Source: CAXXFQ01 sp963674475
GTDB lineage: Bacteria; Planctomycetota; Planctomycetia; Pirellulales; Thermoguttaceae
Direction: 5' to 3'
Length of the DNA: 64,000 nucleotides
NCBI GenBank assembly: GCA_963674475.2
Contig: CAXXFQ010000009.1
Span: 372,001-436,000, forward strand
The position numbers and the translations under genes are program-made. The notes beneath the pieces were generated by a model. It was not told where the DNA came from, did no database searches, and saw nothing but the letters and a program-made list of their open reading frames with translations. Positions 16,831 to 25,683 of the stretch are shown piece by piece (position 1 is the stretch's first letter; every line of letters begins with the position of its first letter).

Positions 16831-16871
16831 GTTCCGGGGCCGTTCTCATGATCGGTCCCGGAACTTTTTTT
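16831..16871 (+). terminator. Terminator of glnA
   Basis: GTTCCGGG (16831-16838) pairs with CCCGGAAC (16857-16864), followed by seven T. A degenerate second copy of the 3' arm plus T run occurs about 45 bp further on. Confidence 0.85.
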
Positions 16872-16990
16872 CTTGCTGCGCGCTTCAAGCTGGAAGCTAC
16901 CCGGAACTTTTTTTCTTGCGCGTTTCAAAACGCGCATGGCGAAACGCGTATCGCTCGAAAAAGTGTTGAGTAGAGGAGACGGGCCGTCGG

Positions 16991-17692
16991 CTAGAATAGG
17001 TTTTTCACTCGCTCGGTCAGGGAGACGGATTCCGGCGTGTCGGGCGTTTCCCCTCGAACGTATTGACGCCAACGATGGATATCGTATCCGAAATCTTCGT
17101 CGGTCACCTTCTTCAGCGAGAGAACGGCCTGATATTGCAGGGCCGGATCGGCGTCATCCAGAGCCGGCGCGAGCGCTTGGGCCGTTTCGGGCCGGTCGAT
17201 TTTTCCCAGAGCGTCTGCCGCCGCGATTCGGACGTTTACGTTGGTATCTTTCGCGATCCGTTGCCCCAAAATTTCGACCGCTTCCGGGTTGCGTCGGTTG
17301 CCCCACGACTGGCAGGCGGCGATTCGGACTTCGCTTGCGTCGTCTTCGATTGCCCGTCGAAGGAGCTGGTCGGTTTCCGGACGGTTGAAAATGGAGACGG
17401 TGCGGATGATCTGACAACGGACCAACGGGTCGGACTCGGCGCGATACTCTTGGACCATTTTCCCGGCAAGCGCGGCCTGTTGGGCCGGATCTTGGGGCGC
17501 CCCGTCTTTGGCCAGCTCACGAAGCTGCTCGATCCGCTCGTGCGGCGCGACGATTCCGGCGATGGTCGGATCGCTCACACTGGTGGTCGACCAGGGCCAA
17601 CTCCAGGTGTTCATCCCTTGGCATCCGGTCAACGTCACGAAGAGCAATCCGGCGAATAAAATCAAATTCCGGGAAAAACGCTTGGCGACCAC
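16991..17692 (-). CDS. HEAT-repeat lipoprotein
   Basis: A 233-residue predicted lipoprotein. A hydrophobic N-terminus (LILFAGLLFVTLTGCQG) ends in a lipobox LTGC with the Cys at about residue 23. Residues ~80-205 contain four or five short alpha-helical HEAT/PBS-like repeats (SDPLVRCQIIRTVSIF, ASEVRIAACQSWGN, VNVRIAAADALGKI, ADPALQYQAVLSLKKV). Such repeats usually serve as protein-binding scaffolds. The Trp-rich linker after the Cys and the acidic tail are unremarkable. The function is unknown. It is encoded convergently with glnA, so the glnA terminator separates them. Confidence 0.75.
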   Translation of the reverse strand: MVAKRFSRNLILFAGLLFVTLTGCQGMNTWSWPWSTTSVSDPTIAGIVAPHERIEQLRELAKDGAPQDPAQQAALAGKMVQEYRAESDPLVRCQIIRTVSIFNRPETDQLLRRAIEDDASEVRIAACQSWGNRRNPEAVEILGQRIAKDTNVNVRIAAADALGKIDRPETAQALAPALDDADPALQYQAVLSLKKVTDEDFGYDIHRWRQYVRGETPDTPESVSLTERVKNLF

Positions 17693-17869
17693 GCGCTATC
17701 TCCTCCCCTCTAAGGGGGTAATGTTCCATCCTTATCGATACGACACGGCGCGAAAACTATACCAAACCGACCACCTGGCCGAAAGACCGGTTTTTTGTGC
17801 CGCTCGGATAACTGGCCGAAAGACCGTTTTTCTTGGGGCGCCTTAAAACGGCTTTGTCGAACTGCGAGA

Positions 17870-18883
17870 TTATTCCTCTCCGTTGAAGCCGCGGAACCAT
17901 TTTTGGCGTGACGGGTTTTTTCGATCCGTCATGGGGCCTTGTCTGTCGGGTTCCGAAAGCAGCGTGGCGACCATCCGGTATTTCGCGTCGATATCGTCGG
18001 CGTAATGGACCAACAGTGCCTCGGGGGTCATCGGCGGTTTGGGCGATCCCCATTCGGGCAGCCGTTGGTGGGCCACGATCAGATGCTCCAGCCGCAGCCG
18101 GGTTTCCCGATCGAGTCCGACCTCGCGGGCCGTGTCACGGACCAGGTCGCGACCCAAAAGCAGGTGGCCGATCATCTCCCCTTCCGGCGTGTATTCGGTC
18201 AGCGTCGGTCCCTGGCGAAGCTCGATTACCTTGCCCAAATCGTGCAGCACCCCGCCGGCGATGACCAGTTGACGATCCAGCGGAGGCCGCATCTCGGGAT
18301 AGCTTGCCGCGTATTTATCGGCCAGATAGACACACGTCTCGGTCACGTGCAGGGTATGCTCCAGCAGTCCGCCCAGGTAGGCATGGTGGTGATGCCGCGC
18401 GGCCGGGAGTCGCATCCAGTCGTCGCGGTAGGTTTCCATCAGAGTCTCGACCAGTTGCTTCAGCGGTCCGGCCTCCAGGTTCTCGTCGACCAGCGCCGTG
18501 AGCGTCTCCCACATCGTCGTCCGATCGAATGGCGTCCGGGGCAGATACCCGTCGGGGTCGAAACCGTCGCTCCGGTCGTCGTCGGACGCGCGTCGGATAC
18601 GGCGGATTTCCAGTTGGGGGCCGAAATTCGTGTCGCGATACAGGGCCCGCAGTTTGTAAAACTCACCCGGCGTCCACGCCTCCTGGCAATCCTCGGCCCA
18701 GGTGCTGTTGCCCCAGACCGGAAAGGTCACCTCGCGCAGGGCGTCGCGAAAGCCGACTCGGAAGTACGGTTTCCCGTCGCGGGTGGTTGACGCGTCTTTG
18801 GCGGTCATCAGGACGAACAGGTCGCCTTCCTGTCCGTCGATCATCTCGCACAGGCGGACGATCGGCATCGCGTGAGCGGACAT
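17870..18883 (-). CDS. YhaM-like 3'-5' exoribonuclease (OB fold + HD domain)
   Basis: A 337-residue protein. Residues ~14-100 form an OB-type domain (GDLFVLMTAKDASTTRDGKPYFRVGFRD...), then residues ~135-310 an HD phosphohydrolase domain. The HD metal ligands are visible: H in ARHHHHAYLGGLLEHTL, then HDLGKV near 225, and HLIVAH further on. This architecture equals Bacillus YhaM/CBF1, which degrades RNA or single-stranded DNA from the 3' end. Other HD hydrolases with an N-terminal OB domain are the alternative. AAGGA precedes the ATG by nine nt; an ATG five codons later is also possible. It is a single - strand gene. Confidence 0.8.
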   Translation of the reverse strand: MSAHAMPIVRLCEMIDGQEGDLFVLMTAKDASTTRDGKPYFRVGFRDALREVTFPVWGNSTWAEDCQEAWTPGEFYKLRALYRDTNFGPQLEIRRIRRASDDDRSDGFDPDGYLPRTPFDRTTMWETLTALVDENLEAGPLKQLVETLMETYRDDWMRLPAARHHHHAYLGGLLEHTLHVTETCVYLADKYAASYPEMRPPLDRQLVIAGGVLHDLGKVIELRQGPTLTEYTPEGEMIGHLLLGRDLVRDTAREVGLDRETRLRLEHLIVAHQRLPEWGSPKPPMTPEALLVHYADDIDAKYRMVATLLSEPDRQGPMTDRKNPSRQKWFRGFNGEE

Positions 18884-19000
18884 CGGTGTCGGTTCCTTGC
18901 GGCAAGGGAAAAACTCAGTCGAAAGAGTTTATCTTATCAGAACCGTATCCGATTTGCCAAGAGGAGGGGCCCGGCAGCCCGTTTGAAGCGAGGAAAAGCC

Positions 19001-19042
19001 AAAAAAACAGGGCGGTCGTGTCTGGGTCATGACACGCCGCCC
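19001..19042 (-). terminator. Terminator of the BBP7-like gene
   Basis: GGGCGG-T-CGTGTC (19010-19022) pairs with GACACGCCGCCC (19031-19042), followed on the - strand by TTTTTTT. Confidence 0.8.
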
Positions 19043-19073
19043 GATTGAAAATGGGTGGGAATCGGCCTCTTGC

Positions 19074-20591
19074 TTAGAAGCGGATTTCCATACCGGCGTT
19101 GATCCCTTGAGCCCAGTAGTCGGAGCTGACGAACATGTATCTTGGCCGGGCCGGCGAAACGTTCTCCGGCATCGGAGCGTCAAGCCAATCGGGGTTGACC
19201 TCCAGGTCGATCTGTTCGGCCGGACGCAGGACGCTGTCCCAGAAGATGACCCGGTAGCCGAAGGTGAATCGAACGTGTTGGTTCCACTGGTAACCCAGCT
19301 CGGCGGCCAGTTGCGGAATGGCGGAGAACCGGTCTCGCGAGTATCGGCCGATGTTGCTCGGCTGGGTCAAGAGGCCCTGCTCCCGGACGTCGATGTCCGG
19401 ATCGCCGGGGACCGTGACGATCGTTTCCCCATCGACCGTGCAGACTTGGTTCATGTTTCCCAAGCCGAGTCGGTAACTCAACTCCAACGACCAGCAGCCC
19501 CAATACGACTGGGAGACGACCCCCAGCTCGAACCCTTGGAACTCGTTGACGGTCCGGAACGCGTCGGTAATATCGAAGGTCGTTCCCGGGGCAATCGGGC
19601 CAATAGGGTTTTTCACCAAAAGGTCTTCGTGCATGTTCAACCGTTCGTTGAGCCGATACATCCGCCAACCGCCGACCAGATCGACCCGATATCGGTCGGG
19701 ACGGAACCGGTTTCGGAATCGGTGTCCGTAGACCTCGGCCCGAGAGCGATACCCGGCCCCACAGCCGCAGCAGTCCTCGTCGCCGCAGCTACAGCCCCAC
19801 TGGGGGACGCACTCGCAGCAGGCCAAGTTGAAGGTCATCTCGACGCCGACCGAATGGAAATACTCGGTCAAACGGGTATCGAACGATCCGCTGATGTCGT
19901 CGTCGGCCACCTGTTCTTCCGTGGGTTCACCCGTTTTCGCATTGATAAACGGTCGGGCCAAATTGGGGTGGCCGGTCGAGGCGTTGTAGGTCGAATCGAC
20001 CCCTTCGCCGAGTGTGAGAAATTCGGCCTGCAGCCCCCAGGTCCGGCAGTCGTCCAGCCAGAAGCCGGTCAGGAGACGAAAATTGGATCGAGCGCCCAGA
20101 TCGGACCGTTCGCCGCCGACAATGACCTCGCGACCGGTGGTCGTCAACAGCGGCGGGACACGTTGGCCGCGGGTCCACCAGTTCAGGTAGTCGACACGGA
20201 ACCAGTATTGGCCCCCCGGCCCGATCATGCACGACTCGCAGCAACTGTTGTCGCAGCAATCGGTCTCGCAGCAGGTGACGCCGGTGGTCTGGCAGTCGGA
20301 GTCGAAGCAAGTATCGGCGTCGGCCACTTGCGGCTCGGACATCGGTTGGAGGAGTTTGCCCTCTGTCTCGGCCGCCAGCACGACAGCCGGTCTGGCCGCC
20401 GGTTTAACCGCCGGTTTGACCTTGGTCTTAACCGCCGGTCTGGCCGCCGGTTTGGCCTTGGCCTTAGAGGTGTAGGAAACCTTTTCAAACGAATGAAAGG
20501 CGTTTTCGAACGACCAGGCCAAGTTACCTTGGAAAAGCAGCAGGGCGCAGCAGGCAAAGGCAGCAGGCATGGCCCAGTTCGACCGTTTCAT
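19074..20591 (-). CDS. BBP7-like outer-membrane beta-barrel protein
   Basis: A 505-residue exported protein. The signal peptide (AFACCALLLFQGNLAW) is followed by a Lys/Ala/Pro/Val low-complexity stretch (KAKPAARPAVKTKVKPAVKP), then a Cys cluster near 115-140 (CCETDCCDNSCCESC), then the barrel-like region opening with GGQYWFRVDYLNWWTRG. The rest alternates amphipathic strands (SNFRLLTGFWL, WGLQAEFLTLG, YHSVGVEMTFNLA, FRVDLVGGWRMYRLNE), ending NAGMEIRF with a terminal aromatic residue as in outer-membrane barrels. BBP7-family barrels are typical of Planctomycetes. A Cys/Gly insertion (CSCGDEDCCGCGAG) lies inside. The role is probably as a porin or surface protein (inference). Confidence 0.75.
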   Translation of the reverse strand: MKRSNWAMPAAFACCALLLFQGNLAWSFENAFHSFEKVSYTSKAKAKPAARPAVKTKVKPAVKPAARPAVVLAAETEGKLLQPMSEPQVADADTCFDSDCQTTGVTCCETDCCDNSCCESCMIGPGGQYWFRVDYLNWWTRGQRVPPLLTTTGREVIVGGERSDLGARSNFRLLTGFWLDDCRTWGLQAEFLTLGEGVDSTYNASTGHPNLARPFINAKTGEPTEEQVADDDISGSFDTRLTEYFHSVGVEMTFNLACCECVPQWGCSCGDEDCCGCGAGYRSRAEVYGHRFRNRFRPDRYRVDLVGGWRMYRLNERLNMHEDLLVKNPIGPIAPGTTFDITDAFRTVNEFQGFELGVVSQSYWGCWSLELSYRLGLGNMNQVCTVDGETIVTVPGDPDIDVREQGLLTQPSNIGRYSRDRFSAIPQLAAELGYQWNQHVRFTFGYRVIFWDSVLRPAEQIDLEVNPDWLDAPMPENVSPARPRYMFVSSDYWAQGINAGMEIRF

Positions 20592-20932
20592 ATTCGAGCC
20601 CCCCCGAAAATGGCATGTTGTTAAGCTAGGAAAACTTTATCCGATGTACGGACTATTTGCGTTATGACCGTTACATCGATAATATTGCCCAAGACTATCA
20701 GTATTTTTGGAATAGCCGGAAAAGTCTTCCTATTTTAACTAGAGTAGGCCGGTCGAGGGCGTCTTGAGCGGGAAGACCTCGGGCCGCCCCGCTTTTCCTA
20801 GAAGTGGAGGGAAAAGCTGAAAAAGGCAGTTTCTTTATCTCGAAGGAAAGATTAAAAAGAACCTGTCTTGGAAGGTGATTGTCTATCCATCAGGAAACCG
20901 CCCCATTCCCTTTTAATGAGCCGACTTGACCG
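20592..20932. other. Divergent intergenic region (341 bp)
   Basis: A short spacer between the BBP7-like gene (-) and the next + gene. It is AT-richer than the coding DNA. I see no clear promoter pair, hairpin terminator or RNA gene. Confidence 0.4.
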
Positions 20933-21961
20933 ATGTCCGCGTTATCCTTGTCTGAAACCATCCAAGAGATTCGATCCCTCGCCGCCGCGCGACCGGTTTT
21001 GCCGAGGCTTTCCAGAAGCGAATCGCAGTGGCGAGAAATAACCGGGCTGTACGGCTCGTCCGACTGGAGCGGTGCGTCTTATGAGCGGATCGTGGAAAAC
21101 GCCGCCCACATTCGGGAGCTTTACCCGGATGTTTACAGTCACTTTTTCCCCGCTTTTTTGATTGCCGCACTGTTACAGGGTCAAACGGCCGATCGCTTTA
21201 CCAAGGAAATCACGGAGCTGTTACGCGATTGTTCAAATTGGCGTAAATTCATCTACAAGCAAAAGGACTACGACCATTGGGAATCCTTTTTCCCTTACCA
21301 TTATCCGGCCTTGTTTCCTCTTTTGCCCTTTATGCAAATGGAGGAAAGGGAGATGGCGAAACGGTTTTTCCAGTATCTGAGTGTTCATAGCCCGTTTGAG
21401 GATATTCAAAAGGAGGCGAGGGATTTTCTCGCCCGAAGCTGGGCAATTTTCAGCGACACAGCAGAGCCAGATGATTATTTGTCTTTCAGAAAGGAAGCCT
21501 GTAAACTTAAGCCAGAGTTAATGAACGCATTTATGGGAATGAAATACCCTGGAGATGACAATCTCATTTCCTGCTACTACGATGAGGAATGTGTGGACCT
21601 CGCCTTGATGTTGCGAGGCATTTCCTGGGATCAAATCCCTATTGAGATAGCATTAAGCAGCTACAATGAGATGACCTTTTTAACCCATGAAGCTTTTCAC
21701 TATTACTGGCCTGGTTTTTTTATTGCGGGATTAGCGGTAGAAAACCACAAACATCACGACATATTCTACAACCTTTTAGATTCATTGCTTATTACCCATG
21801 AGCCGGGATCAGATTTATATCTGTGGAAATTGGAAAGATTGAGTCACTTTAAAGGGAAGCAGTACGACGTTTTGTCTAAGCTGTTGACGCTGTATTGCAG
21901 ATATCTTGACGAAGATTGCAGAGAGGAGGCGTCTGCTTACTGGAGGATCGAGGAGGAATAA
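20933..21961 (+). CDS. Duplicated DUF6714-like protein
   Basis: A 342-residue cytosolic protein without membrane segments. Two related halves can be aligned. N-half: LYGSSDW...ELYPDVYSHFFPAFLIAALL...MEEREMAKRFFQYLS (about 37-150). C-half: LRGISWD...LTHEAFHYYWPGFFIAGLAV...KQYDVLSKLLTLYCRYL (about 225-325). The 'T.EAFHYY.PGFF' signature resembles the uncharacterised DUF6714 family, some members of which sit near polymorphic toxin/immunity loci (family knowledge, not shown here). Base composition shifts within the gene: after about 21480 it becomes AT-richer than before. That may reflect a recombination or fusion boundary. No ribosome site is evident; the ATG is the first in frame. The function is unknown. 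Confidence 0.6.
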   Translation: MSALSLSETIQEIRSLAAARPVLPRLSRSESQWREITGLYGSSDWSGASYERIVENAAHIRELYPDVYSHFFPAFLIAALLQGQTADRFTKEITELLRDCSNWRKFIYKQKDYDHWESFFPYHYPALFPLLPFMQMEEREMAKRFFQYLSVHSPFEDIQKEARDFLARSWAIFSDTAEPDDYLSFRKEACKLKPELMNAFMGMKYPGDDNLISCYYDEECVDLALMLRGISWDQIPIEIALSSYNEMTFLTHEAFHYYWPGFFIAGLAVENHKHHDIFYNLLDSLLITHEPGSDLYLWKLERLSHFKGKQYDVLSKLLTLYCRYLDEDCREEASAYWRIEEE

Positions 21962-22006
21962 TAACCCTCTTTTTGCGCGAGAGAGGAAAAACGGTTGACT
22001 TGCGGA

Positions 22007-23182
22007 TTACCCATGAGGGGCTGAAACGCGGTCGGAATTTTTCTTGTTTGGATTCCGCAGGGCGACGTTGGTTACTAGGCCGAGTAGGAGGAGATGGGCC
22101 ACCAGGCCGGAACCGCCGTAGCTTACCAGCGGTAGGGATAGGCCGGTGATGGGTAACAGACCGACCGTCATGGCCGTGTTGACGGTTGCCTCGACGGCCA
22201 GCAGGGCCACGATGCCGGTGACCAGGAGCCGGTCGTACGGGTCGACGGCCCGTGCGGCGATAACCAGGCCGCGCCAGACCAACAGGCCGTAGAGGGCCAA
22301 CAGCGCACCGAGACCGAGGAGGCCGAACCGCTCGCCGACGACGCAGACAATAAAATCGGTCCGGGCGGCGGGCAATCGGTAGGCCGACGCGTCGACGACC
22401 GTTTGGCCGGAGAAATAACTGCCCCACGTGCCGCCGAGGGCGAGTAGTCGCTTGGCCCGGTCGAGCTGATAGGTCTGGTCCGACGGTTTTTGGTCGGGGC
22501 CGGTCGTTTCGAAAAGGGCCGTGACGCGCGACTGCTGCTCGTGGCTCATCCCCTGCCAGACGACCGGCGCCGCCGCGGCCGCCAGGAGGACGAAGATCAA
22601 CAGGTGCCGTTTTCGCGCCCCGGCGATAAAAACGACCGCGAACCAGACCGGCAGGAAGACCAGCGCCGAGCCCAGGTCCGGTTCGATGGCGATCAGCACG
22701 ATCGGCGCCAGGGTCAGGGCCAACGGGGCCAAGAGGCCGGTGAACCGACGGACCGTGTTGCGAGACGTCACCATCCGGGCCAGTGCGATCAAATAGGCCG
22801 CCTTGGCGAACTCCGACGGCTGGAGACGTAGCGACCCGATCTGGATCCAACGTCGCGCGTGGTGGATCGGCGGGAAGAAGAGAACCAGGACCAAGAGAAC
22901 CAGCGTCAGGCCGTAAAGCAGATAGGCCCAGTGGCAAAACGGACGTTCCCGGGGTAAGAGCATCGCCAAGAGTCCGGTCAGTCCGACCCCGGCCCAGACC
23001 GCCTGGCGCGAAACCATCCGGCCCGACGCGCCGACGAGTTGGTCGTAACGATCGATCGCCAGAAAGCCGAGTACCATCAGTCCCAGAGCCGCAAGCAGCA
23101 GCGCCCAGGGAAACCGTTTCCACAGTCGGTCCCGTACGAGCGGGCCCTGTACGGGCGGGCCCTGTACGGGCGGGCTGGACAT
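22007..23182 (-). CDS. rodA: SEDS-family glycosyltransferase (RodA/FtsW)
   Basis: About 391 residues with ten or so membrane helices. SEDS signatures: RRWIQIGSLRLQPSEFAKAA near 110-130, EPDLGSALVF, the long external loop with GTWGSYFSGQT, RTDFIVCVVGERFGLLG, and PITGLSLPLVSYGGSG near the end. SEDS proteins polymerise lipid II into peptidoglycan strands with a partner class B PBP. RodA (elongation) is favoured over FtsW, but the sequence alone is not decisive. The ATG at 23182 has AAGGTG close upstream; another ATG 20 codons earlier is possible. The N-terminus has a small 15-bp tandem repeat (GPPVQGPPVQ). Its presence fits the finding that planctomycetes have peptidoglycan. Confidence 0.85.
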   Translation of the reverse strand: MSSPPVQGPPVQGPLVRDRLWKRFPWALLLAALGLMVLGFLAIDRYDQLVGASGRMVSRQAVWAGVGLTGLLAMLLPRERPFCHWAYLLYGLTLVLLVLVLFFPPIHHARRWIQIGSLRLQPSEFAKAAYLIALARMVTSRNTVRRFTGLLAPLALTLAPIVLIAIEPDLGSALVFLPVWFAVVFIAGARKRHLLIFVLLAAAAAPVVWQGMSHEQQSRVTALFETTGPDQKPSDQTYQLDRAKRLLALGGTWGSYFSGQTVVDASAYRLPAARTDFIVCVVGERFGLLGLGALLALYGLLVWRGLVIAARAVDPYDRLLVTGIVALLAVEATVNTAMTVGLLPITGLSLPLVSYGGSGLVAHLLLLGLVTNVALRNPNKKNSDRVSAPHG

Positions 23183-23630
23183 GGTCACCTTATCCTCTTG
23201 ACTGGGATTTTCTTGGATGGGGCGTTTGGTTTCCCTTTGCATTTCTGGACCATAATAGGGCCTGGTGTATGAAAAAAGGTCGGTAGCATCTGGCTGTCAC
23301 CCGTGGAACGGGGCCCCGTTTGCCATAAGTGTTTTAATAAAAAGGGGTTAGGGGTTTTTGTTGTCCGCCATTTGCAAAGAGTGTGGCCGAGACCCCCTAA
23401 AACGGGTTGTATGAAGATGCTTCGCGGAGGTCTGATTTGGCGGTCTACTGGACAAAAGACACCCTTATTTTGATCGCTAAATCGTTTCTAGGGGAGAAAC
23501 TTTAGCTTAAATTCCCATTTTTGCCAATCATTTTAGCCCCCTGGTTTTTCTATGCTAAGTTTTGAATGTTCAAGGGGCCGTAAGGCAAATCAAGAACCTT
23601 ATCTTAACTGGTTTTAGGAGAAAAAACACT
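23183..23630. other. Divergent intergenic region (448 bp)
   Basis: The space between the RodA-like gene (-) and the TIGR03000 gene (+). AT-rich near the + gene. No convincing -35/-10 pair, hairpin terminator or RNA gene was recognised. Confidence 0.4.
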
Positions 23631-24410
23631 ATGAGTCGATCCGCAAAAAAGTTTGGTATTGTCGGTCTGGCGGTCGTCGCCGTGTTGATGATCGGAACCT
23701 CCGAAGCAAACGCTTGGTGGGGAAGTCATGGTTGGGGCGGTTGTGGTTGGGGTAGGTCCTGTGGCACCTCTTATTACAATTCGGGCTACTCGGCCTATTA
23801 TGCGCCCGGCTACAGGTACTATAACGTGTCCTATACGCCCGGCTACCGGTATTACAATTCGTGCTACTCGCCATGTAGTACAGCGTGTAATAGCTGCTAC
23901 AGCGGTTGCAACCCTTGCAGTACGTCGGCGTGCGACCCGTGTGGTTCGGCGTGCGACCCGTGCGGTTCGTCGTGCGACCCATGCGGTTCGGCATGCGACC
24001 CGTGCGGTTCGTGCTACCCGACTTCATGTCCGTCGTCGTGCGATCCGTGCTGTCCTTCGGAAGGAAATCCGACCCCGGCTTCCGATGCGGAAGAGTCGGC
24101 TTCTCCTCCGATGAGCGATCAGCAGACCTCGACGCCCCAAAACAGTGGTCAGTTGACCATTTGGGTTCCGGCGAAAGCCAAGGTGTTTATCAACGGTTAC
24201 GAAACGAAGACCGACGGCACTCGACGTCGCTACGTTTCCAACGGCCTGACGCAGGGCCTGACCTACAAGTACGAAGTCCGCGCCGAAATCCCTCGTGACG
24301 GCAAGCGTCTGGTCGAGACCAAAACGGTCTACCTGACCGCCGGCGACAACGAAGGGTTGGCGTTTGGATTTTACCAAGAACCGGCCGCCAATATCGCTTC
24401 GGCCAACTAG
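23631..24410 (+). CDS. TIGR03000-domain secreted Cys-rich protein
   Basis: 259 residues. The ATG at 23631 follows AGGAG by ten nt and begins a signal peptide (FGIVGLAVVAVLMIGTSEANA). Next come a Gly/Trp/Tyr-rich stretch with a repeat of PGYRYYN, then a Cys-rich repeat region in which the heptad (S)ACDPCGS is encoded by four 21-bp DNA repeats (23928-24012). The C-terminal ~75 residues match the TIGR03000 domain of Planctomycetes: LTIWVPAKAKVFINGYETKTDG, RRRYVSNGL, YKYEVRAEI, TKTVYLTAGD. Function unknown; envelope or surface location is likely. It resembles the Cys-rich gene at 578-1537 in composition. Confidence 0.85.
   Translation: MSRSAKKFGIVGLAVVAVLMIGTSEANAWWGSHGWGGCGWGRSCGTSYYNSGYSAYYAPGYRYYNVSYTPGYRYYNSCYSPCSTACNSCYSGCNPCSTSACDPCGSACDPCGSSCDPCGSACDPCGSCYPTSCPSSCDPCCPSEGNPTPASDAEESASPPMSDQQTSTPQNSGQLTIWVPAKAKVFINGYETKTDGTRRRYVSNGLTQGLTYKYEVRAEIPRDGKRLVETKTVYLTAGDNEGLAFGFYQEPAANIASAN
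23928..24012 (+). repeat. 21-bp coding tandem repeat
   Basis: Four near-identical copies of a 21-bp unit containing TGCGACCCGTGCGGTTCG, encoding (S)ACDPCG heptads with Cys at fixed places. Differences are mostly silent or Ala/Ser changes. Confidence 0.8.
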
Positions 24411-24476
24411 CGGTATCGCGCGAGCGATGAAAGTCTCTTGACCGAAGAAGAAGGGGCGGTTTACGGTCAAGAAAGT

Positions 24477-24614
24477 GATTTCAAAGATCTGGTTCCGGGG
24501 GTTCTTTCGGAGCGAGGTGAATGATCTCAAAAGACCTGGTTCCGGGTTTTTCTTGGAGCGAGGTGAATGATCTCAAAAGACCTTGTTCCGGGTTTTTTCT
24601 CGGAACGAGGTTTT
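24477..24614 (+). repeat. Three 46-bp tandem repeats containing duplicated terminator
   Basis: Units start at 24477, 24523 and 24569 with an exact 46-bp period. Each carries a GTTCCGGG...GGAGCGAGG-type hairpin with a T-rich loop. The third has a full-length stem. Confidence 0.8.
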
Positions 24615-24616
24615 TT
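24581..24616 (+). terminator. Terminator after TIGR03000 gene
   Basis: CCTTGTTCCG pairs with CGGAACGAGG (one G-U pair), followed by TTTTTT. It is the last copy of the 46-bp repeat. The following 250 bp to the next gene hold nothing recognisable. Confidence 0.75.
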
Positions 24617-24873
24617 GCTTTTGATAAGCTACCCCACAGCTGCCTCGTTTTTCAAGGTGGCCTTCTCGCGGATCGAGCCGACGGGCGTCCCTAACCTGAA
24701 TCGATGCAAGGGGGCTCTCTTCCCGGCCATCTCGGGGCCTTTCCGCCGACGCCCGAGCGGTTTACACTCAAAGAGGGAAGTGTCGTACAATCACCCCCTT
24801 TAGGCCCACTCCGGGAATTTTGGTTTTCTCGGTTGAAAGACGTATCAATTTACTTAAGTGAGAATCGCTCCCG

Positions 24874-25305
24874 ATGATGAGCCCAACCGAATCGAAAAAA
24901 CCGTGGTACCACGAAGGGCTCCCGTTTGCCTGTCAAGGGTGTGGCGGCTGTTGTACCGGCGAGCCGGGCTATGTTTGGGTCGAGCCGGAAGAGATTTTCG
25001 CCTTGGCCCGACGTCTCAAGATCGACCTGGCCGAGTTCGAACAGAAGTACGTCCGCCGCGAAGGGCGACGGCTAAGTTTGTGTGAACATTCCAACGGCGA
25101 CTGTGTCTTTTACGATAACGAAAAGACCTGCTGTACGGTCTATGAAGATCGGCCGCGCCAATGTCGGACCTGGCCGTTTTGGGCGTCGAACCTGCGGACG
25201 CCGGAAGACTGGGAACAGACCTGTCGAGAGTGTCCCGGCGCGGGGACCGGGCCGACCGTCTCGCTGGAGGAGATCCAACGGCGTCGCGGCGTCATTCAGA
25301 TCTAG
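24874..25305 (+). CDS. YkgJ-family cysteine-cluster protein
   Basis: 143 residues, cytosolic. Cys pattern: CQGCGGCC near 21-28 (CxxCxxCC), then CEHSNGDCVFYDNEKTCCTVYEDRPRQCRTWPFW. The latter segment with CxVYxxRPxxCRxxPF is the hallmark of YkgJ (CxxCxxCC family), proposed to bind Fe or Zn; its physiological role is not established. Two adjacent ATGs open the frame. The gene ends exactly at the left end of a 164-bp inverted-repeat element: the last base of the TAG stop is the first base of the repeat. The C-terminus may therefore have been altered by insertion. Confidence 0.85.
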   Translation: MMSPTESKKPWYHEGLPFACQGCGGCCTGEPGYVWVEPEEIFALARRLKIDLAEFEQKYVRREGRRLSLCEHSNGDCVFYDNEKTCCTVYEDRPRQCRTWPFWASNLRTPEDWEQTCRECPGAGTGPTVSLEEIQRRRGVIQI

Positions 25306-25468
25306 AGCCTATCCCAAAACCTCAATTCAGACTGCAAGCGGTCTTTTTGCTCGTCGGAACTTCGTCGCAAAATCTCGACATATCGGCTAATATGCCTGCG
25401 ATTTTGCTCCTTGCCGACGAGACAAAAATCCTCGCTTTCGTTAACAAAGCAGGTTCTGGGATAGGCTC
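25305..25468. mobile_element. 164-bp MITE-like element with 18-bp terminal inverted repeats
   Basis: The ends read GAGCCTATCCCAAAACCT and, reversed, GAGCCTATCCCAGAACCT: 18 bp with one mismatch. The interior is itself a long imperfect palindrome (CTCGTCGG with CCGACGAG; GCAAAATC with GATTTTGC). No ORF of transposase size fits. No clear target-site duplication was found. It may be mobilised by a full-length insertion sequence with the same ends elsewhere. Confidence 0.7.
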
Positions 25469-25683
25469 CTGGGAACGGGTTTTGCGACGGGGCCCCTTGG
25501 TGGCTTTTCCGGCAAAAGAACCCCCTCGCCGTCCGGTTGGTTCCCCTGCCCGATCGTGTTATACTGATGGTTCATTGATAATCAGAAGAAGGAGAGAATG
25601 GCCTTCTTCGCGTTGAGGTTTTTCCTCCCCCTTTTTTCACGCCAAATTCCTGAGGCGTGGGAGTTTTCTTGGAGTCCTGCCTA
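25469..25683. other. Spacer between MITE-like element and nadB
   Basis: Together with the element this makes 378 bp without a gene. No confident promoter or hairpin was recognised. The frame extends nine codons before the chosen nadB start. Confidence 0.4.

Noticed and set aside
19029..20624. 531-codon + strand ORF
   Set aside because: It is antisense to the well-supported BBP7-like gene and has no domain features.
24477..24614. CRISPR array
   Set aside because: Three units with an exact 46-bp period and no unique spacers: a simple tandem repeat.
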